A stretch of 64,000 nt of DNA from Deltaproteobacteria bacterium (GTDB taxonomy: Bacteria; Myxococcota_A; UBA9160; SZUA-336): the NCBI GenBank assembly GCA_029261925.1, contig JAJDAJ010000015.1, positions 40,475-104,474 of the forward strand, given 5' to 3'. The notes beneath the pieces are model-generated. The model did no database searches and had not been told where the DNA came from. It saw nothing but the letters and a program-made list of their open reading frames with translations. A program made the position numbers and the translations under genes. Within the stretch, counting starts at the first letter, position 1; every line of letters begins with the position of its first letter. This document shows positions 38,481 to 46,743 of this stretch, piece by piece.

Positions 38481-38846
38481 TCAGGGCCCGGCCACCCCCG
38501 GCAGACGCGCCGAGGCCGAGAGCGCGCCGTCGACGAAGCCGCGGTAGTCGTGGCTGCGGTGAGTGAGGCGCACGCCGAACCCGCTGAGCCCCGGCCCCGT
38601 GGTGGCCTCGCTGGTGTTCCAGCACACCGTGCCGCGCACGGATATGCGCCAGCCCGAGCCGGTGGTCAGGGCCGCCGCGATCGACGTGCCCTCCTCGGGG
38701 ATGAGCGTGCTGCGCACGAAGAAGCCGCCCATCGACACGTCGTGAACCACGCCTCGCCCTTCCGAGCCACCACCACCGGTGACGAACCAGGCGCGCACGG
38801 GCTCCAGCATGCGTATTCGTCTGCGGTTGCGCGTCTCGCGGCTCAT
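38481..38846 (-). CDS. PilZ-domain protein
   Basis: A 121-residue single PilZ protein. The c-di-GMP motifs are RNRRRIRMLEPV (RxxxR) and HDVSMGGFFV (D-x-S-x-x-G), and the beta barrel ends in a short tail. It probably binds cyclic di-GMP and acts through protein contact on motility or polysaccharide output. No diguanylate cyclase is in the window. It diverges from the coiled-coil membrane protein gene. Confidence 0.8.
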   Translation of the reverse strand: MSRETRNRRRIRMLEPVRAWFVTGGGGSEGRGVVHDVSMGGFFVRSTLIPEEGTSIAAALTTGSGWRISVRGTVCWNTSEATTGPGLSGFGVRLTHRSHDYRGFVDGALSASARLPGVAGP

Positions 38847-38992
38847 CTGGTCGGATCCCTGCGGTCGTATCGGTCCTGGAGGGGCGCGCCTGGCGTGTGC
38901 GCCGTCACAACGGGACGTGGGTCGCGGTGGAATCCCGCAGCGGGCAGCGGCCGATCAAGTCGGCCCTGCGCACGCCCGATGAGATCGATGTC

Positions 38993-39697
38993 ATGGGCGA
39001 CGCGCCGGACAGGACCTCGGACTTCAGCCTCACCCCGGAGGAGGAGCGCTTCTTCGTGCGCTTCTTCCGGCGCCAGATGCTCCCGATCGCCGCGGGAGCC
39101 TCGGTGCTGGCCGCCGTGCTCGTCGCGCTGCTCGTCGCCGGAACCACGGGAAACGACGGGCCGACCCTGCAACGGCCGCACGACCCGGGCCCGACCGAGA
39201 GCGCCGGCCTGGCGCCGCCGCTGGTCGACGAGGGTGCGCGCTCCCGGCTCGAGCGGCTGGAGAACCAGCTCACCCAGCTGGGAGAGCGGCTCGAGAAGCT
39301 GGCCACGGCGCCGACGAAGACCGCGAAGACCGCGGGCAGCCCGGAGCTGGCGGGCGAGGTGGCGAAGCTGCGGCGCGAGCTGGGACAGCTCAAGAAGAGC
39401 CTGCAGACGCAGTCCACGACGCTCGCCCAGCTGAAGGATCGACCCGCATTCCCGGCGGCTCCCGCAGCCGGCGACGAGGTGGCGGACCTGGGCCCGCTGA
39501 CGGCCCGCCTGCTCGGCGTGGAGAAGCGCCAGGACAGCGAGGAGAAGGCGCGCCTCGACACCGCCCGGGAGCTCCGGGCGCGGGTCTTCACGCTCGAGGA
39601 GGGACGCGAGAGCCACGAGCGACGGCAGCTCGAGGCGAACGCGCAGATCCTCCAGCGACTGGAGCGGCTCGAGCAGGCGCTCCTCTCCGGGCAGTAG
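38993..39697 (+). CDS. Single-pass membrane coiled-coil protein
   Basis: About 234 residues. A cytoplasmic N-terminus with FSLTPEEERFFVRFFRRQ leads to one transmembrane helix (AAGASVLAAVLVALLVAG), then a long Glu/Leu/Arg-rich coiled coil ending in RLERLEQALLSGQ. No enzyme motif. ATG 38993 leaves room for a promoter; a longer frame from GTG 38897 is open but looks non-coding. I do not recognise a family. Divergence from the PilZ gene and a shared intergenic region hint at joint control. Confidence 0.6.
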   Translation: MGDAPDRTSDFSLTPEEERFFVRFFRRQMLPIAAGASVLAAVLVALLVAGTTGNDGPTLQRPHDPGPTESAGLAPPLVDEGARSRLERLENQLTQLGERLEKLATAPTKTAKTAGSPELAGEVAKLRRELGQLKKSLQTQSTTLAQLKDRPAFPAAPAAGDEVADLGPLTARLLGVEKRQDSEEKARLDTARELRARVFTLEEGRESHERRQLEANAQILQRLERLEQALLSGQ

Positions 39698-39748
39698 CGG
39701 CCCGACCGCGTGCCGGCGGGCCGCCCGGTGTCGGCTAGGCTCGGGAGC

Positions 39749-40474
39749 GTGGGGCAGCGGGTCTTCGTCGGGGACGTCCAGGGCTGCGCGACGGAGCTCG
39801 ACGAGCTCCTCGAGGCCCTCGACCAGCGGCGCGAGTGCCACGAGGTGTGGCTGGTCGGGGACCTGGTCAACCGCGGCCCGGACTCGCTGGGCGTGCTGCG
39901 CCGGGCGATCGACCGGGGCCTCCACGCGGTGCTGGGCAACCACGACCTGCACCTGCTCGACGTGGCGTCGGGCTCCCGGCCGCTGAAGCCGGGCGACAGC
40001 TTCGGCGACGTGCTCGAGGCGCCCGACCGCGACGACCTGCTGGCCTGGCTGCGCTCGCGCCCGCTGGTCGCGCAGTGGGACGACGTGCTCTGCGTACACG
40101 CGGGCCTGCATCCGCGCTGGGAGGATCCGCGCGCGGTGGCCGCACCCCTGGAGCGCGCGATCGCCGCCGGTCGCCGGGTCAGCGACGATCCGGACCTGGC
40201 CTTCCTGGTGCGCGTCCGCCACTGCGACGCCGGTGGCCGCCGCCCGGCCGACGACCTGGACCCGGGCCCCGGCTTCCGGCCCTGGGACGCGTTCTACCGC
40301 GGCGAGCGCACGGTCGCCTTCGGCCACTGGTCGATGCGCGGCCTGGTCGTGGGCGAGCGCGTGCGCGGGCTGGACACCGGCTGCGTCTGGGGCGGCCGGC
40401 TGAGCGCCTGGCTCTCCGGCAGCGACCGGATCGTCTCGGTGCCGGCGCGGGCGACGCACGCGCGGCCCGGCTAG
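39749..40474 (+). CDS. ApaH-like metallophosphoesterase
   Basis: About 241 residues. The metallophosphatase motifs are FVGDVQGC (D-x-H replaced by DVQ), VGDLVNRGPDSL (GDxVxRG), LGNHDLHLL (GNHD) and VHAGLHPRW; a C-terminal GHWSMRG and DTGCVWGGRLSAW follow, as in diadenosine tetraphosphatase ApaH. It would split Ap4A to two ADP. GTG 39749 with GGGAG just upstream is preferred over GTG 39710. Confidence 0.82.
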   Translation: MGQRVFVGDVQGCATELDELLEALDQRRECHEVWLVGDLVNRGPDSLGVLRRAIDRGLHAVLGNHDLHLLDVASGSRPLKPGDSFGDVLEAPDRDDLLAWLRSRPLVAQWDDVLCVHAGLHPRWEDPRAVAAPLERAIAAGRRVSDDPDLAFLVRVRHCDAGGRRPADDLDPGPGFRPWDAFYRGERTVAFGHWSMRGLVVGERVRGLDTGCVWGGRLSAWLSGSDRIVSVPARATHARPG

Positions 40475-40516
40475 CCCGGGCGCGTGCGCGCGCCGCGCAT
40501 CGTTTACCCTGCGGCG

Positions 40517-40933
40517 ATGCGCCGCGAGATCGTCAACGACTGGCCCGAGAACTACTGCTTCGGCTGCAGCCCGTTCAACGAGCGGGGGCTGAAGCTGGTC
40601 TTCGTGCAGACCGGAGAGCAGACCGTCGAGTGCAGCTACACCGCAGCGGATCACCTGGAGGGAGCGCCGGGGATCGTGCACGGCGGCATCCAGGCGACGC
40701 TGCTCGACGAGGTCATGGGCACGGCCGTGCGCACGCTCTGCCCGCACGAACAGCCGATCGTCACCGCGGAGTTCGCGCTGCGCTACCGGCGTCCCGCGCG
40801 CGTGGGCGAGCCGCTCACGCTGCGCGCCGCGATCGAGCGGGCCGAGGATCCGCAGTACCACGTGACGGGCGAGATCCTCGACGCGAGCGGCGAGCTGCTC
40901 ACGCGGGCGACCGCGCGCTGGGTGCGGCTCTGA
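40517..40933 (+). CDS. Hotdog-fold thioesterase
   Basis: A 138-residue PaaI-like thioesterase. IVHGGIQATLLDEVMG carries the HGG motif and the acidic residue; ENYCFGCSPFNERGL is the family's Cys-containing opening. It would hydrolyse an acyl-CoA. ATG 40517 is preferred to a weak GTG at 40484. Its last 35 bases overlap the stop of the convergent Nudix-GNAT gene. Confidence 0.8.
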   Translation: MRREIVNDWPENYCFGCSPFNERGLKLVFVQTGEQTVECSYTAADHLEGAPGIVHGGIQATLLDEVMGTAVRTLCPHEQPIVTAEFALRYRRPARVGEPLTLRAAIERAEDPQYHVTGEILDASGELLTRATARWVRL

Positions 40934-41819
40934 GGCGGTAGAGCACGTGCGGCAGGCCAGCGTGCCGTACGGTCCCGCCGGGTACCAGACCCGCGGCGCG
41001 CAGCACGCGGCGCGAGGCGTGATTCCGGGGCAGGGTCACCGCCGCGACCGACGCCAGCCCGAGATCCCTGAGCACCACGTCGACCAGCGCGCCCGCGGCC
41101 TCGCGGGCGAGTCCCCGCCCCTGCGCGTCCGGCAGCAGCGCGTAGTAGAGCTCGGTCTCCTCGCGCCCGCCGAGACGCGACCGGCGCAGGCCGGCGCGAC
41201 CGATCCAGCGGCCGCTCGCGCGCTCGCGGAGCATCCAGCAGCCGAAGCCGTGCGCGCGCCAGTGCTCGAGGGCCGCCCGCAGCGCGCGACGCGAGCGCCC
41301 GCCCGTCCAGCGTCCACCGAGCCAGCGCGCCACCGCGGGATCCGCGTGCAGCGCGGCGAACGCCGCCTGGTGGTCGGGGCACAGCCGCAGCAGCTCGAGG
41401 CGCGGCGTGCGCAGCCGCGCCAGCGCGACCCGCTCGAAGTAGCGCAGGTCGTCGCCGAAGACCGGGCGCAGGGCGCGCATGCCCGGCGGGTCGAGCCAGC
41501 GCACCTCCGATACCTCGTCGGGCGCGGGGCGGAGCGTTCCGCCGACGACCTGCGCGCTCCACCAGTGCAGACGGAAGCGGCCGTCGTGCGTCGGGCAGCT
41601 CCAGACCCGGGCCCGGGCGCGTACCTCGAGGCCGAGCTCCTCGCGCACCTCCCGCGCGACCGCCGCGGCGTGGGTCTCCCCGGGCTCCACGCGGCCGCTC
41701 GGCGGCGCCCAGTGGCCGGCGAACGCGGCGGCGGGACCGCGGCGGATCCAGAGCCAGCGCGCATCGCGCGCGATCACCGCGACCACCGCGTCGCGCACCG
41801 GCTCCTTCGCGGAATCCAA
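40899..41819 (-). CDS. Nudix hydrolase-GNAT acetyltransferase fusion
   Basis: A 306-residue two-domain protein. The N-terminal Nudix domain has the box GRVEPGETHAAAVAREV followed by REELGLE (G-x5-E-x7-REV-x-EELG). The C-terminal half, from about residue 136 (RTPRLELLRL), is a GNAT: EETELYYALLPDAQGRGLA carries the acetyl-CoA motif, with ASRRVLRAAGL at the end. Starts are unclear; TTG 41819 is used. Nudix and GNAT fused in this order is uncommon and links hydrolysis of a nucleotide derivative to an acetyl transfer. Substrates unknown. Confidence 0.82.
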   Translation of the reverse strand: MDSAKEPVRDAVVAVIARDARWLWIRRGPAAAFAGHWAPPSGRVEPGETHAAAVAREVREELGLEVRARARVWSCPTHDGRFRLHWWSAQVVGGTLRPAPDEVSEVRWLDPPGMRALRPVFGDDLRYFERVALARLRTPRLELLRLCPDHQAAFAALHADPAVARWLGGRWTGGRSRRALRAALEHWRAHGFGCWMLRERASGRWIGRAGLRRSRLGGREETELYYALLPDAQGRGLAREAAGALVDVVLRDLGLASVAAVTLPRNHASRRVLRAAGLVPGGTVRHAGLPHVLYRLRAAPSARSPA

Positions 41820-41866
41820 GACCCCGCCAGTGTAGGCTGTCGGCGACGCACGGCACGGGAGGCGCG

Positions 41867-42316
41867 GTGGACACGAGGCAGATCGGAGACCGGCTGGCGA
41901 TCCAGGACCTCATGCACCGCTACGCCAGCATGGTGGATTTCCGGGACTGGGAGCTGATGGATCAGGTCTTCGCGCCGGGCGCGCGCATCGACTACCGCAG
42001 CACGGGCGGCCAGGAGGGCCCGTACCGCGAGGTGCTCGCCTGGCTCGACCGGGCGCTCGCGCCCTGGCCGATCAACCTGCACCACATCACCAACCTCGTC
42101 GCGGAGCTCGACGGCGACCGCGGCCACTCGCGCTGCTACTTCAGCGCACCCATGGGACGCGACGAGGACGACGGCTCGCAGACGGTGATCACCAACGCCG
42201 GCTACTACGACGACGAGCTGCTGCGCACGACCGCCGGCTGGCGGATCGCGAATCGCCTGTGCACGCAGACGCTGATGCTGGGCAGCCTGCCCGAGGGCTA
42301 CGAGATCCCCGGCTAG
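41867..42316 (+). CDS. SnoaL/NTF2-like protein
   Basis: A 149-residue cone-fold protein: RLAIQDLMHRYASMVDFRDWELMDQVFAPGA at the N-terminus and GGWRIANRLCTQTLML-like C-terminal strand. Such proteins act as isomerases, dehydratases or ligand binders in polyketide, steroid or aromatic pathways. No catalytic residue is certain. GTG 41867 has GGGAGG upstream. The stop overlaps the convergent DUF924 gene by 4 bases. Confidence 0.75.
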   Translation: MDTRQIGDRLAIQDLMHRYASMVDFRDWELMDQVFAPGARIDYRSTGGQEGPYREVLAWLDRALAPWPINLHHITNLVAELDGDRGHSRCYFSAPMGRDEDDGSQTVITNAGYYDDELLRTTAGWRIANRLCTQTLMLGSLPEGYEIPG

Positions 42317-43401
42317 AGCGCGGCCTCCTGGCCGAAGTGCTCGCCGCCGCCCTGCAGGTACGCCAGCTCCTCGCGCGTCGAGCTGCGCCCGAGCGCCGCG
42401 TTGCGGTGCGGGAAGCGGCCGAAGCGCTCGACGATCTCGAGGTGATCCCGGGCGCTCGCGTGACTGCGCCCCGCCACGTCCTGCCATTCCGGCGCTGCCG
42501 CGCGCAGCACGCGCTCGTACAGCGCCACACCCTGGCGCTGCAGGGCCAGGCTCTCGACGTGCTGGAAGGGCATGAGCAGGAAGACCTGCTCGACGACCCC
42601 GAGCGGATCGAGGTGTCCACGCGCCAGCGCCCGGCTCGCCAGGGACAGCGCCTGCGCGTCGTGGGCGAAGGCGCGGCTACCGCCGCGCCACAGGCTGCGC
42701 GGCAGCTGGTCTAGCAGCAGCACCAGCCCCAGCGCGCCGCGCGGCTCGCGCTGCCAGCCCTCGAGCGCGCCCAGGCCCGCCGCGGCGACGGCGCAGCCGA
42801 AGCGGCCGCGCAGCGCCCGGTCTCGCTCCGCCGACGCCGCCCCGAACCAGCTGTCCATGCGCCGAGCGGCCTCGCGCGCGTCGTGCGCGGCCGCGCCGAA
42901 CCAGTGCTCGAGCAGTGCGTCGCAGTCGGGGGCGGCGCGCGGCTTGTCGAGACCGGCGCGCGAGAACCAGCGGCCGTCGTCGGGGGGCGGCACGCGCTCG
43001 CGCCACGGGCCCAGCGGCACGATCTCGCCCAGACCCAGCCGGCCCGCGGCCACGACCTCGCGTCCGCGCGCGTCGCAGACCACGACCAGGCGCGGGGCCC
43101 CGGCATTCGAGAGCACGGCCTCGACCTCGCGCCGGCCCTTGCCGGGATCGCAGCTCGCGCGCCCGCCGCGCTCCAGGTACGTGTCGACCGTATCGCGCGC
43201 GATCCCGCTGGCCGCGTACACGCGCAGCGGACCCCCGGCCGGATCCACGTCGAGCAGGCTCAGCCAGCTGGTGGCGCCGCAGGTGCGACAGGCGACCAGG
43301 GCCTCGACGAGCCCCTCGTCGGACTCGAGCTCCACACGCCGCTCGAGCGTCGCGCGTCCGTCGCTCAGGTGCTCGCAGGGATCGGGGGCGTCGTCACGCA
43401 T
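42313..43401 (-). CDS. DUF924 protein with extra N-terminal domain
   Basis: A 362-residue protein. The C-terminal half, from about 150 (DALLEHWFGAA), matches DUF924 with LDQLPRSLWRGGSRAF and FLLMPFQHVES. The N-terminal 140 residues have a CRTCGATSW zinc-like pair and IARDTVDTYLERGGRASCD, with no domain I recognise. DUF924 proteins usually stand alone at about 180 residues, so this is a fusion. Function unknown. It converges on the SnoaL gene. Confidence 0.72.
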   Translation of the reverse strand: MRDDAPDPCEHLSDGRATLERRVELESDEGLVEALVACRTCGATSWLSLLDVDPAGGPLRVYAASGIARDTVDTYLERGGRASCDPGKGRREVEAVLSNAGAPRLVVVCDARGREVVAAGRLGLGEIVPLGPWRERVPPPDDGRWFSRAGLDKPRAAPDCDALLEHWFGAAAHDAREAARRMDSWFGAASAERDRALRGRFGCAVAAAGLGALEGWQREPRGALGLVLLLDQLPRSLWRGGSRAFAHDAQALSLASRALARGHLDPLGVVEQVFLLMPFQHVESLALQRQGVALYERVLRAAAPEWQDVAGRSHASARDHLEIVERFGRFPHRNAALGRSSTREELAYLQGGGEHFGQEAAL

Positions 43402-43447
43402 TCACGGCGCAGTCTAGCCCCGGATCCGCATCGCGGCGCTCGCGGTC

Positions 43448-44023
43448 TCAGCGGGGCCAGGGATGGCCCGGGAGGGCGATGCGGGCCCGCTCCAGCCAGA
43501 CCGGCAGCCGCGGTACGAGCGCGAGCTGCAGCACCAGGGCCAGCGCGGCAAACGGCAGGTAGCGCAGTGGGTCGCCCAGCAGGAACGCGAGCACGAAGCC
43601 GAGCAGCGCCACGCTCTCGTTGAGCGCCATCAGCCCGATCAGCGTGGGCTGCGCGCGCAGCATCAGACCGCGCAGCGCGACGACGCCGGGCGGCGCGGCG
43701 CGCAGCGCGGCGAGGCGCTCGGGATCCGCGTCGCCTCGCGTGGCGGCGGCGAGCTCCTCGATCGGGGGCAGCGAGCTCGCGAGCGCGCGCAGCCGGGCGG
43801 CCGAGAGCAGCCAGCGCCGCGCGACGAACGCGCCGAGTGCGAGCACCACCGCGATCGCGGTCAGCACCTGCCGCTGCACTGGCTCGAGCGATGGCGGCCC
43901 GGATCCGCCGACGACGAGCAGGACCACCCCGAAGAGCACGATCGACGTGCAGAACGCGACGAGCAGCACGGCCTGCGTCACGAGCACGTCGCGAACGCCG
44001 GCGGCCAGGGTCTCGCGATCCAT
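43448..44023 (-). CDS. Four-helix inner membrane protein of unknown function
   Basis: A 191-residue protein with two N-terminal transmembrane helices (VTQAVLLVAFCTSIVLFGVV and AIAVVLALGAFVARRWLL), a cytoplasmic loop of about 60 residues (SSLPPIEELAAATRG), and two C-terminal helices (IGLMALNESVALLGFVLAFL and LPFAALALVLQLALV). I recognise no family. It ends with PVWLERARIALPGHPWPR. Confidence 0.6.
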   Translation of the reverse strand: MDRETLAAGVRDVLVTQAVLLVAFCTSIVLFGVVLLVVGGSGPPSLEPVQRQVLTAIAVVLALGAFVARRWLLSAARLRALASSLPPIEELAAATRGDADPERLAALRAAPPGVVALRGLMLRAQPTLIGLMALNESVALLGFVLAFLLGDPLRYLPFAALALVLQLALVPRLPVWLERARIALPGHPWPR

Positions 44024-44044
44024 GCTGCCGAGGCTACCGCGAGG

Positions 44045-44299
44045 CTACGTCCGGCGCACCAGCTCGCAGCGAATCCCCGACTGCTCGAGCTTGCGCTGCA
44101 GCGGCTCCAGATCCACGCGCGCACCGCGGCGCACCGGCCCCGGGAGCCGGGCGGCGAAGCGCTCCAGCTCGAAGCGCTTGATCCGCAGCACCCGCCGGAC
44201 CGCGTCGAGAAGCACCGGATCGGGCGAGTCCAGCACGCGCAGCTCCCAGGCCTGCTGCGCGCGCTCGAGCTGGTCCCGCCGCGCGTCGTCGTCCGACAT
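44045..44299 (-). CDS. Small unknown protein, coupled to upstream lipoprotein
   Basis: An 84-residue soluble protein starting MSDDDARRDQLERAQQAWEL, mostly helical and charged (VLRIKRFELERFAARLP). ATG 44299 overlaps the stop of the next gene as ATGA. It lacks any known motif and could be a partner of the secreted protein encoded just before it. Confidence 0.55.
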   Translation of the reverse strand: MSDDDARRDQLERAQQAWELRVLDSPDPVLLDAVRRVLRIKRFELERFAARLPGPVRRGARVDLEPLQRKLEQSGIRCELVRRT

Positions 44300-45333
44300 C
44301 AGCGCCGCGGGGCGGCGGGGTACCGGTAGTGCACGATCTTCTGCTCGCGCTGCTCGAACTCGACCGGCGCTCCGCCCGCCAGCGCCCGCCCCTGGGTCGC
44401 GCGCGTCTGCTCGAAGCGGTGCGGGAGCAGCGTGTGGGGCTCGGTGATCAGGCGCACCTCCGTCAGCACGCTCAGCTCCTCGATCACCTCGTGGTCCGGC
44501 GCGCCCCCCTGGCGCCCGCGGACGGGCGGGCCCGCACCCGGCGCGGTGGCGTGATCGATGGCGCGCTCGATGTCGACGGGATCGGCCTCGGAGCGGATGG
44601 CCAGCTCGACGCACTCCGCGCCGCGACCGTCGTCACGACACGAGGTCCGGCCCAGCAGCGTGAAGCGATGGTGGGTCCGCACGGCGGCGCCGCCGAGCGC
44701 GGCCAGCGTGCCGGGCTCGTCGTACGCGTAGACCGCGCCGATCTCGAGATCGCCCCCGGCCCAGGCGCCGACCAGCCAGTTCCACTCGCCGGCGGCGGCG
44801 CTCTCCAGCAGATCCTCGCGCGTGAGTCCATCGACCAGGGCGTCGCCGTCGACGCCCTGCGGGCCGCCCGGGAACAGGTCGCGCAGGAACAGGCGCAGAT
44901 CGTCGCGCAGGCGCTCGACGTCCACGATGCCCAGGAAGTCCCCCTCGCCACCAACGACGTAGTCGGGCATGAGCGAGGACACCCGCGCGTCGAGGCGGGT
45001 CTCCACGGGGCCCCCGTCATCGGCCGGCGGATCGTGGAGGGTGCGGATGCGCAGCGCGCCGCCCGCTGCCCGCTCGGTGCGGATCTCGTGTCGCGAGTGA
45101 CCGCGGTGCTCCCGCGCCAGCTCGCCGCGGCGACGGGAGCGCTCCCAGAACGTGGCGACCTCGATCCTCAGGCCGGCCGGCCAGCCGAAGTGCAGCGCGA
45201 TCCGCTCCCCGGTGCCGGGCTCGAGCACGTCCTCGCCCTGCTCGCGGGGAGGAGGAGGCGCAGCGACGCACGCGGCACCGAGCAGGGCCGTGAGCAGTAT
45301 CGCGCCAGCGGCGCGCCGTTCCAGGGCAAGCAT
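44299..45333 (-). CDS. Secreted or lipid-anchored protein of unknown function
   Basis: A 344-residue protein with a signal-like N-terminus (AGAILLTALLGAACVAA; the box before Cys is GAAC, only partly a lipobox). The mature part is beta-rich, with HFGWPAGLRIEVATFWERSRRRG, MPDYVVGGEGDFLGIVDVERL, FTLLGRTSCRDDGRGAECVELAIR (a likely disulphide pair) and a PHRFEQTRATQGRALAG tail. I recognise no family. It is coupled to a small protein gene. Confidence 0.55.
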   Translation of the reverse strand: MLALERRAAGAILLTALLGAACVAAPPPPREQGEDVLEPGTGERIALHFGWPAGLRIEVATFWERSRRRGELAREHRGHSRHEIRTERAAGGALRIRTLHDPPADDGGPVETRLDARVSSLMPDYVVGGEGDFLGIVDVERLRDDLRLFLRDLFPGGPQGVDGDALVDGLTREDLLESAAAGEWNWLVGAWAGGDLEIGAVYAYDEPGTLAALGGAAVRTHHRFTLLGRTSCRDDGRGAECVELAIRSEADPVDIERAIDHATAPGAGPPVRGRQGGAPDHEVIEELSVLTEVRLITEPHTLLPHRFEQTRATQGRALAGGAPVEFEQREQKIVHYRYPAAPRR

Positions 45334-45395
45334 CGGCGCAGGCTAGCCCGCATTCGCCGCGGGGGCCCCTGCGACGGCGAGTCCGGACCGGGGGC

Positions 45396-45758
45396 TCAGC
45401 GCCCCGGCAGCACCTGCAGGCGCGAGCTGACCGCCGCCACGTTCTTCGTGCCGCGCGCGATCAGGATCGCGCGCTCGGCGGTCAGCTGGCTGGGGACGTG
45501 ACCCCAGAGCGTGACCTCGCTGTTGCGGGTGTCGACGTTCACGTCGAAGCCGCGTACGTGCTTGTCCCGCAGCAGGCGGGCCTTGACCTGGGCGGTGATC
45601 GCGGCGTCGCGCGCGAGCTGGGCGTGGCTGCGATCCTCGGCGGCCACGTACAGGCCGGTCGCGGCCGCTCCGCCGACCGAGGCGTAGACACAGCCGGAGA
45701 GCAGGGCGGCGCCGAGCGACAGGGCCAGCGCGCGCGCGGCGCGAACGTTCCGGGCCAT
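45396..45758 (-). CDS. BON-domain lipoprotein
   Basis: A 120-residue lipoprotein. The lipobox is LLSGC (ALALSLGAALLSGCVYA), followed by a BON domain: AAITAQVKARLLRDKHVRGFDVNVDTRNSEVTLWGHV. BON domains are thought to bind phospholipid or stabilise the envelope (OsmY and DolP types). GAGGAG lies 6 bases before ATG 45758; the longer frame upstream is not needed. Located in the outer or inner membrane leaflet. Confidence 0.82.
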   Translation of the reverse strand: MARNVRAARALALSLGAALLSGCVYASVGGAAATGLYVAAEDRSHAQLARDAAITAQVKARLLRDKHVRGFDVNVDTRNSEVTLWGHVPSQLTAERAILIARGTKNVAAVSSRLQVLPGR

Positions 45759-45850
45759 GGGAGCTCCTCGCTTCGATGCGACCGGACGCGCGCGCGGCGC
45801 CGCCGGTCTCGGCGAGGGGGACGGCGCAGAAGGTTGCACCGTGACCCGCG

Positions 45851-46456
45851 TCACGCCAGAGGCAGCTGCTCTCCCACCCTGCGTCGCAGCTCCGCCTGGA
45901 TCGAGTCCGGATCCCCGCGTGCGTCGATGGGATCCAGCCCCATGCGTGCGTACTCGGCATCCACGCGCGCCAGGAAGCCGGCGCGCTCGTAGCGCTCCGT
46001 GGCGGAGCTACCCATGCGCTCGATCGCCCGCTCCACGGGCAGCCGCAGCCAGAGCGTCAGATCGGGCTGCGGCAGGTCCGGGCTGTCGAGGTGCCGCTCG
46101 ATCAGGGCGCGATCGACGCCGTCGGCGGCCTGGTAGGCGCGCGTGGACGCCACGTAGCGGTCGCAGACCACCACGTCGCCGCGCTCGAGCGCGGGAGCGA
46201 CCCGCGTCTCGACGTGCTCGCGCCGGTCGGCGACGAAGAAGCCGAGCACCTCGGCGGCGCTGGCCTCGAGCTCGCCGCGCGCCCAGGCCCGGTAGCGACG
46301 ACCCCAGGGACCGTCGGTGGGCTCGCGGGTCTCGACGACCTCGCGACCGAGGTCGCGAAGCCAGGCCGCCAGACGCGCGGCCTGCGTGGTCTTGCCCGAC
46401 CCGTCGATGCCCTCGAGCACGATGAAGAAGCCGCGGTCCATCTCCGCGGGCAGCAT
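45851..46456 (-). CDS. tmk: Thymidylate kinase
   Basis: A 201-residue kinase. P-loop EGIDGSGKTTQA lies near residue 15, CDRYVASTRAYQ is the DRY motif, and REPTDGPWGRRYRAWARG is the LID region. It phosphorylates dTMP to dTDP. ATG 46456 is used; ATG 46441 (MDRGFF) is the alternative and neither has a strong ribosome site. The 287 bases before it (46457-46743) hold only the hairpin described next. Confidence 0.88.
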   Translation of the reverse strand: MLPAEMDRGFFIVLEGIDGSGKTTQAARLAAWLRDLGREVVETREPTDGPWGRRYRAWARGELEASAAEVLGFFVADRREHVETRVAPALERGDVVVCDRYVASTRAYQAADGVDRALIERHLDSPDLPQPDLTLWLRLPVERAIERMGSSATERYERAGFLARVDAEYARMGLDPIDARGDPDSIQAELRRRVGEQLPLA

Positions 46457-46683
46457 AGCCCGGCGCCGCCCGCCGGCCCCGGGGACGGCGCGGACGGCGC
46501 GCGGATGGCCGGACGGAGCCAGCGTGCGCCTCACCCCGTTCATCGCACGCCTATTCCCATGACCCCGCCCGGCCAGGGCTCGGAGACCTCCCCGGTCCCG
46601 TTAGAGGGAGGCCACCTCACCCGGGCGCGAGTAGAGCAACCCGCGTGCCAGCCGCGGGCGCCTGCAAGGTCCCGGAAATGCGA

Positions 46684-46717
46684 AGCGCCCGGACGCTCGT
46701 GTGAACGCCCGGGCGCT
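46684..46717. terminator. Terminator-like hairpin after atpE
   Basis: AGCGCCCGG (46684-46692) and CCGGGCGCT (46709-46717) form a perfect 9-bp stem with a 16-base loop. On the minus strand it lies 27 bases past the atpE stop, and is followed by TTCGCATTTCC, a weak T-run. This should end the hemL-atp transcript. Confidence 0.6.
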
Positions 46718-46743
46718 GCGGTGTGTATGCGCGTGCGCGCGGC

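Noticed and set aside
40155..40160. Toxin-antitoxin or defence genes among the small genes at 37-45 kb
   Set aside because: Each small gene there fits a housekeeping-like fold (cupin, TM2, PilZ, thioesterase, SnoaL) or has no toxin motif.
46560..46680. Possible tRNA or small RNA in the gap between atpE and tmk
   Set aside because: No T-loop GGTTCGA-type sequence or acceptor stem pairing could be found.
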